This document shows positions 60,301 to 64,000 of a DNA stretch of 64,000 nt, piece after piece. Source of the DNA: Dehalococcoidia bacterium (lineage in GTDB: Bacteria; Chloroflexota; Dehalococcoidia; Lucifugimonadales; Australimonadaceae). Positions within the stretch are counted from its first letter, which is position 1, and each line of letters opens with the position of its first letter. Location: NCBI GenBank assembly GCA_022820645.1, contig JAJEFD010000009.1, forward strand, positions 248,001 to 312,000, given 5' to 3'. Made by a program: the position numbers and the translations under genes. Below the pieces are notes generated by a model. That model did not search any database and was not told the DNA's origin. It saw nothing but the letters and a program-made list of their open reading frames with translations.

Positions 60301-60951
60301 ATGGTGCTGCGCCCCTACGTCAATTACCCGAAATTCAAGGACCAGTTCGCGGCCATGGACTTCGAGGCCGAGCCGCTGCCCATCCTCTCCCTCTTCCCGA
60401 TGCCGGAGCCGCAGTCGCCGGCTGACTGGCAGATGAGCCTGACGGACGTAACCGGGAAGACGGCCGTCGTACGCTGGGAGGACATCGAGCGTTTGCCGGT
60501 CGTCCGCGAACCTACCCCGCTCGTCTGCCAGATCTTCAACTGGTCGGAGACGCCGCTGGTGACCGGCGTGCGGCTCCAGTCAGTGCTCGAGGCTGCGGGC
60601 ATCGACCTCGCCTCTGCGGGTTACCTCGCCTTCTACTCAGCCGACGGCATGTACTTCGAAAGCCTGCCCAAGAGCCTTGCCCGCGACCCGAGGGTGCTCC
60701 TGGTACACGAGATCAACGGCGAGGAGCTGCCGCACGAACTCGGCGGGCCGGTCCGTCTCTGGGTGCCGTTCCTGCAGGGGTACAAGAGCGTGAAGTGGCT
60801 GCACCAGGTCCGGTGCTTCGTGCGGGACCCCCATGGCATCAAGCGGCTCCTGGGCCAGAGCAAGACATCCGTCCTTGGAGCGCCCGGCCAGGAGAAGGCG
60901 CACGTCGTCGTGGCCAAGGTCGGCAGCGGTGAGGCCTCGGCCGACATCTAG
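60301..60951 (+). CDS. sulfite-oxidase-fold molybdopterin oxidoreductase, candidate nitrate reductase
   Basis: This 216-residue protein has the Moco domain of the sulfite-oxidase family: the Mo-ligand Cys C76 in TPLVCQIFNWSETPLVTGVR, followed by LQSVLEAAGIDLASAGYLAF, LVHEINGEELPHELGGPVRL and WVPFLQGYKSVKWLHQVRCF. No signal peptide or Tat motif is seen, so it is cytoplasmic. The family includes sulfite oxidase, YedY/MsrP and eukaryotic assimilatory nitrate reductase. Its place between a PII gene and NarK/NirA genes, with no NarB/NasA-type gene in view, suggests nitrate reduction; that role is inference. It starts three bases after the PII stop. Confidence 0.85.
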   Translation: MVLRPYVNYPKFKDQFAAMDFEAEPLPILSLFPMPEPQSPADWQMSLTDVTGKTAVVRWEDIERLPVVREPTPLVCQIFNWSETPLVTGVRLQSVLEAAGIDLASAGYLAFYSADGMYFESLPKSLARDPRVLLVHEINGEELPHELGGPVRLWVPFLQGYKSVKWLHQVRCFVRDPHGIKRLLGQSKTSVLGAPGQEKAHVVVAKVGSGEASADI

Positions 60952-61000
60952 GGCCGAGCCGGGCGCCGCGATTCCAGTCCAACGCAGAGGCCAAGCGAGC

Positions 61001-62371
61001 ATGAGGATAGACCCCCAGACCCACAAGGCGGCGAGCATCTCCCTCTTCAGTTTCGCCCGTCCGCACATGCGCGCGTTCCACATGAGCTGGTTCGCTTTCT
61101 TCCTCGCGTTCTTCGGGTGGTTCGGCATCGCGCCGATGATGGCCATCGTCCGCGACGACCTGGGGTTGACCAAAACGCAGGTCGGCAACACGGTGATCGC
61201 ATCCGTCGCGGTCACCATCGCCGCCCGCCTGTTCGCGGGATGGCTATGTGACAGGATCGGCCCCCGCCGGACCTACACCGGGCTGCTCATCGCCGGCTCC
61301 ATCCCGGTGATGACTATCGGCCTCGCAACCAGCTACGAGTCCTTCCTCCTCTTCCGCCTTGCCATCGGCGTGATCGGAGCCTCGTTCGTCATCACGCAAT
61401 ATCACACGTCGGTCATGTTCGCGCCCAACGTGGTCGGGACTGCTAACGCGACGACCGCGGGCTGGGGCAACCTCGGTGGGGGCGTCACGCAGATGGTGAT
61501 GCCGCTGATCCTCGCGGTCATCCTGGGGTTCGGCGCAAGCGAGATCCTCGGCTGGCGCCTCGCCATGGTTTTCCCGGGCATCGCGCTCTTCCTCATGGGC
61601 ATCGCCTACTACCGGCTCACCCAGGACACGCCGGACGGTGAAACGCGTGCATCGAAGACGCAGGACGCCAGCGCCAGAGGGGCGTTCCTGGAGGCAGCCA
61701 GAGACCACCGCGTCTGGGCGCTCTTCCTGGTCTATGGCGCCTGCTTCGGCGTGGAACTGACCATGCACAACATCGCCGCTCTCTACTACCATGACCGCTT
61801 CGGGCTCAGCGTCGGGATGGCGGGCCTCATCGCCGGGCTCTTCGGGCTGATGAACCTCTTCGCCCGCACGCTCGGAGGCATATTCGGCGACCTCGCAGGG
61901 GTACGCTTCGGCCTCAGGGGCAGAACGCTCTTCCTTGGCGCCGTGCTCCTGCTGGAAGGCCTCGCGCTGGCTGTCTTCTCGCAGATGGCCGTCCTGCCCG
62001 TGGCCATCCTCTCCATGCTCGTGTTCAGCCTCTTCGTGCAGATGTCGGAAGGCGCGACGTTCTCGGTCGTTCCGTTCATCAACCGCCGTGCGCTGGGAGC
62101 CGTGGCAGGCATCGTGGGGGCGGGCGGCAATGCAGGGGCTGTCGCAGCCGGATTCCTGTTCCGCATCGAGTCGCTCTCAACCGAACGGGCGCTGCTCTAC
62201 CTCGCGGCCATCGTTACCGGTATGTCCGCGCTCGTGCTCGCGGTGCGGTTCTCGCCTGAACGCGAGACCGAAGAGCGCATCGCGATGGAGCGCGCCCTCG
62301 GACGGGGAGCCGCCGCCATCGCTCCCGCGTACGCCAAGCGCGTTCCGATGGCCCTGTACAGCAATACGTAA
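61001..62371 (+). CDS. NarK-type nitrate/nitrite MFS transporter
   Basis: This 456-residue MFS carrier has about twelve helices. NarK-family signatures are RAFHMSWFAFFLAFFGWFGI near the start, the glycine-rich ATTAGWGNLGGGVTQMVMPL in helix 5 and GIVGAGGNAGAVAAGFLF in helix 11. It would import nitrate or exchange nitrite. The start ATG was chosen after CCAAGCGAGC, giving MRIDPQTHKAASISLFSF. It stands between the Moco gene and nirA. Confidence 0.93.
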   Translation: MRIDPQTHKAASISLFSFARPHMRAFHMSWFAFFLAFFGWFGIAPMMAIVRDDLGLTKTQVGNTVIASVAVTIAARLFAGWLCDRIGPRRTYTGLLIAGSIPVMTIGLATSYESFLLFRLAIGVIGASFVITQYHTSVMFAPNVVGTANATTAGWGNLGGGVTQMVMPLILAVILGFGASEILGWRLAMVFPGIALFLMGIAYYRLTQDTPDGETRASKTQDASARGAFLEAARDHRVWALFLVYGACFGVELTMHNIAALYYHDRFGLSVGMAGLIAGLFGLMNLFARTLGGIFGDLAGVRFGLRGRTLFLGAVLLLEGLALAVFSQMAVLPVAILSMLVFSLFVQMSEGATFSVVPFINRRALGAVAGIVGAGGNAGAVAAGFLFRIESLSTERALLYLAAIVTGMSALVLAVRFSPERETEERIAMERALGRGAAAIAPAYAKRVPMALYSNT

Positions 62372-62380
62372 AGGAAACGC

Positions 62381-63919
62381 ATGAACCCCATCGAGCGCAT
62401 CAAGGACGAGAAGAACGGCCTCGACATCCTGGACGAGATAGACGAACTCGCCGCGCAGCACGGCGGCTGGGAGACGCTCGAACCGGACGACCGCGAGCGG
62501 TTGAAGTGGATAGGCATATTCTTCCGCAAGCCCACTCCCGGGCGATTCATGATGCGGATCCGCATCACCAACGGCCAGCTTGCCTCGCGCCAGCTCCACA
62601 CGCTGGCCTCGCTTGCGCAGCGCCTCGGCAACGGCGTCATCGACATCACCACCCGGCAGCAGCTGGAACTGCGGGCCGTCCAGATACGCGACGTCCCCGA
62701 CATCCTCGAAGCGTTGCGGGGCGTCGACCTCACCTCGCTGCAGACCGGCATGGACAACATCCGTGGCGTCAATACCTGCGCTCTCTCCGGCCTGACGCCC
62801 TACGAACTATTCGACGCCGCGCCGGTCGGCGAACAGTTCACGCAGACCTTCCTCGGCAACCGCGAGTACACCAACCTCCCGCGCAAGCTGAACGTCACTA
62901 TCACCGGCTGCCTCGAAAACTGCACGCACAGCGAGACGCAGGACATCGCGCTCACGCCCGCCATCGGCCCGCGGGCCGCGCACGGCTTCAACGTCGCTGT
63001 CGGGGGCAAGATGGGTTCCGGCGGGATGACCGTCGCCCAGCCGCTGGACATATTCGTTGCACCCGGAGAGGCGTCCTCGCTCGCGGCAACGATCACGCTG
63101 CTGTTCCGCGACGAAGGCGCCCGGGAGCAACGCACGAAGACCCGCCTCGCCTTCCTCGTGCAGGAGTGGGGCGCCGAGCTCTTCCGGCAGCGGCTGGAGG
63201 AACGGTGGGGAGCTCCGTTCACGTCCGCAGGCCGGGACGTGCGGATGCAGCACACAACGGACCACCTCGGCGTCGCCGCACAGCGGCAGGAGGGCCTCTA
63301 CTCGGTGGGGCTCTGCGTTCCCACCGGCAGGACGCAGGCCGCCGACATGATGGAGCTCGCCCGGCTCGCCGAAGTCTACGGCGCGGGGGCCATACGCCTC
63401 ACGACCGGCCAGAACGCGATCGTCGTGGGCGTGCCGGAAGAGGACGTGCAGCCTCTCCTCGATGAAACCCTCCTCACCCGGTTCTCCCCGTCGCCGCCCG
63501 CATTCACGCGCGGCCTCGTGAGCTGCACCGGAAAGGACTACTGCAACCTGGCGCTCATCGAGACGAAGGCACTCGGGAAGCAGCTCGCGGAGAGCCTGGC
63601 GGCCCGGTTCCCGGACGCCGCTCCGCTCACGATGAACTGGTCGGGCTGCCCGGCGGGCTGCGGCAACCACCACGCAGCCGACATCGGCTTCCAGGGGGCC
63701 AAGGCCCGTGTCGACGGCGAAGTCGTGGACGCGGTCAGCATCTTCGTCGGAGGCCGCACCGGGACCGACCCGCGCCCCGGAGAGAAGTTCATGGACCTCG
63801 TTCCGGTGAGCATGCTCGACGAACTTATGCCCGTCGTCATCGACAACCTCGCCACGCTGAAGAAGATCAGGCGGGAACAGCCCGCTGAGGACCGCGTACT
63901 GATGGTGCCGGTCAGCTAA
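62381..63919 (+). CDS. nirA: ferredoxin-nitrite reductase NirA
   Basis: This 512-residue siroheme enzyme reduces nitrite to ammonium. The siroheme/4Fe-4S ligands are C382 and C388 (SCTGKDYCN) and C423 and C427 (NWSGCPAGCGNHH). The two ferredoxin-like domains contain FMMRIRITNGQLASRQLHTL and IDITTRQQLELRAVQIRDV, with LNVTITGCLENCTHSETQDI in the first half. Length and absence of a flavin or NAD domain argue for ferredoxin as donor; sulfite reductase is a possible alternative but is less likely beside NarK. AAAGGAA precedes the ATG, ten bases after narK. Confidence 0.95.
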   Translation: MNPIERIKDEKNGLDILDEIDELAAQHGGWETLEPDDRERLKWIGIFFRKPTPGRFMMRIRITNGQLASRQLHTLASLAQRLGNGVIDITTRQQLELRAVQIRDVPDILEALRGVDLTSLQTGMDNIRGVNTCALSGLTPYELFDAAPVGEQFTQTFLGNREYTNLPRKLNVTITGCLENCTHSETQDIALTPAIGPRAAHGFNVAVGGKMGSGGMTVAQPLDIFVAPGEASSLAATITLLFRDEGAREQRTKTRLAFLVQEWGAELFRQRLEERWGAPFTSAGRDVRMQHTTDHLGVAAQRQEGLYSVGLCVPTGRTQAADMMELARLAEVYGAGAIRLTTGQNAIVVGVPEEDVQPLLDETLLTRFSPSPPAFTRGLVSCTGKDYCNLALIETKALGKQLAESLAARFPDAAPLTMNWSGCPAGCGNHHAADIGFQGAKARVDGEVVDAVSIFVGGRTGTDPRPGEKFMDLVPVSMLDELMPVVIDNLATLKKIRREQPAEDRVLMVPVS

Positions 63920-63945
63920 CCACAGGCTCAGAAGGGAGACGAATC

Positions 63946-64000
63946 ATGAAGATGGTACGCGCAGTGATCCGGCCGGAGAAGGAAGACGCGGTCGCCTCCG
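63946..64000 (+). CDS. second PII-family protein, 5' end only
   Basis: The first 18 residues (MKMVRAVIRPEKEDAVAS) match the first strand and helix of a PII protein and resemble the copy at 59941. AGAAGGGAG precedes the ATG. It lies 26 bases after nirA and is probably in the same operon, so PII genes flank the nitrogen genes at both ends. The rest is outside the window. Confidence 0.85.
   Translation, partial: MKMVRAVIRPEKEDAVAS

Overview
This is a compact, high-G+C bacterial chromosome window with no rRNA, tRNA, CRISPR array or transposase recognised. The gene mix points to Chloroflexota, possibly the Dehalococcoidia/SAR202 side: luciferase-like flavin monooxygenases, an F420 gamma-glutamyl ligase, a Rieske oxygenase, an amidohydrolase, gentisate-dioxygenase-type bicupins, Pro/Thr-rich lipoproteins and bacterial NHEJ. 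That assignment is inference from gene content; no marker gene proves it.

Layout. 0-12 kb: mostly minus-strand catabolism (two LLM flavin oxidoreductases, two alpha/beta hydrolases, a D-2-hydroxyacid dehydrogenase, an AcsA-type acyl-CoA ligase, a TPP-dependent lyase), with a NarL-type regulator, a His-rich small protein and an acyltransferase carrying inserted ankyrin repeats. 12-19 kb: a NYN-domain protein, a CMD-family protein, and a MacAB-like export cassette (adaptor, ATPase, permease, DUF5666-like exported protein). 19-25 kb: ku plus a small ATP ligase, then an accessory patch with a terminase-small-like HTH protein, a DUF7662-like/PIN pair and an isolated large terminase. 25-35 kb: LysR and a divergent substrate-binding protein, a shikimate-dehydrogenase-like enzyme, an amidohydrolase, a Cas4-like PD-(D/E)XK nuclease, a Rieske oxygenase and a three-domain LigD. 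35-46 kb: micro-genes, an M20 amidohydrolase, an aldo-keto reductase, a VWA lipoprotein, a membrane HTH-TPR protein, thiG-thiE-thiS and cofE. 46-52 kb: HicAB, the large helicase Lhr and VapBC. 52-60 kb: two bicupins, an Fe-type ABC importer without its ATPase, and an MFS carrier.

60-64 kb: a nitrogen-assimilation operon (PII, sulfite-oxidase-fold Moco protein, NarK-type transporter, ferredoxin-nitrite reductase NirA, second PII). It is preceded by three GTAAC boxes at exact 11-bp spacing, like a GlnR operator. No classical nitrate reductase is present, so the small Moco protein is a candidate nitrate reductase. This is the most interesting system in the window.

A second theme is a set of short palindromic repeats (called A to D below) scattered between genes and, in lhr and the terminase, inside reading frames. 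In several places a repeat end supplies the stop codon of the adjoining gene. The same repeats separate thiS from thiE and fill most of the longer intergenic gaps.
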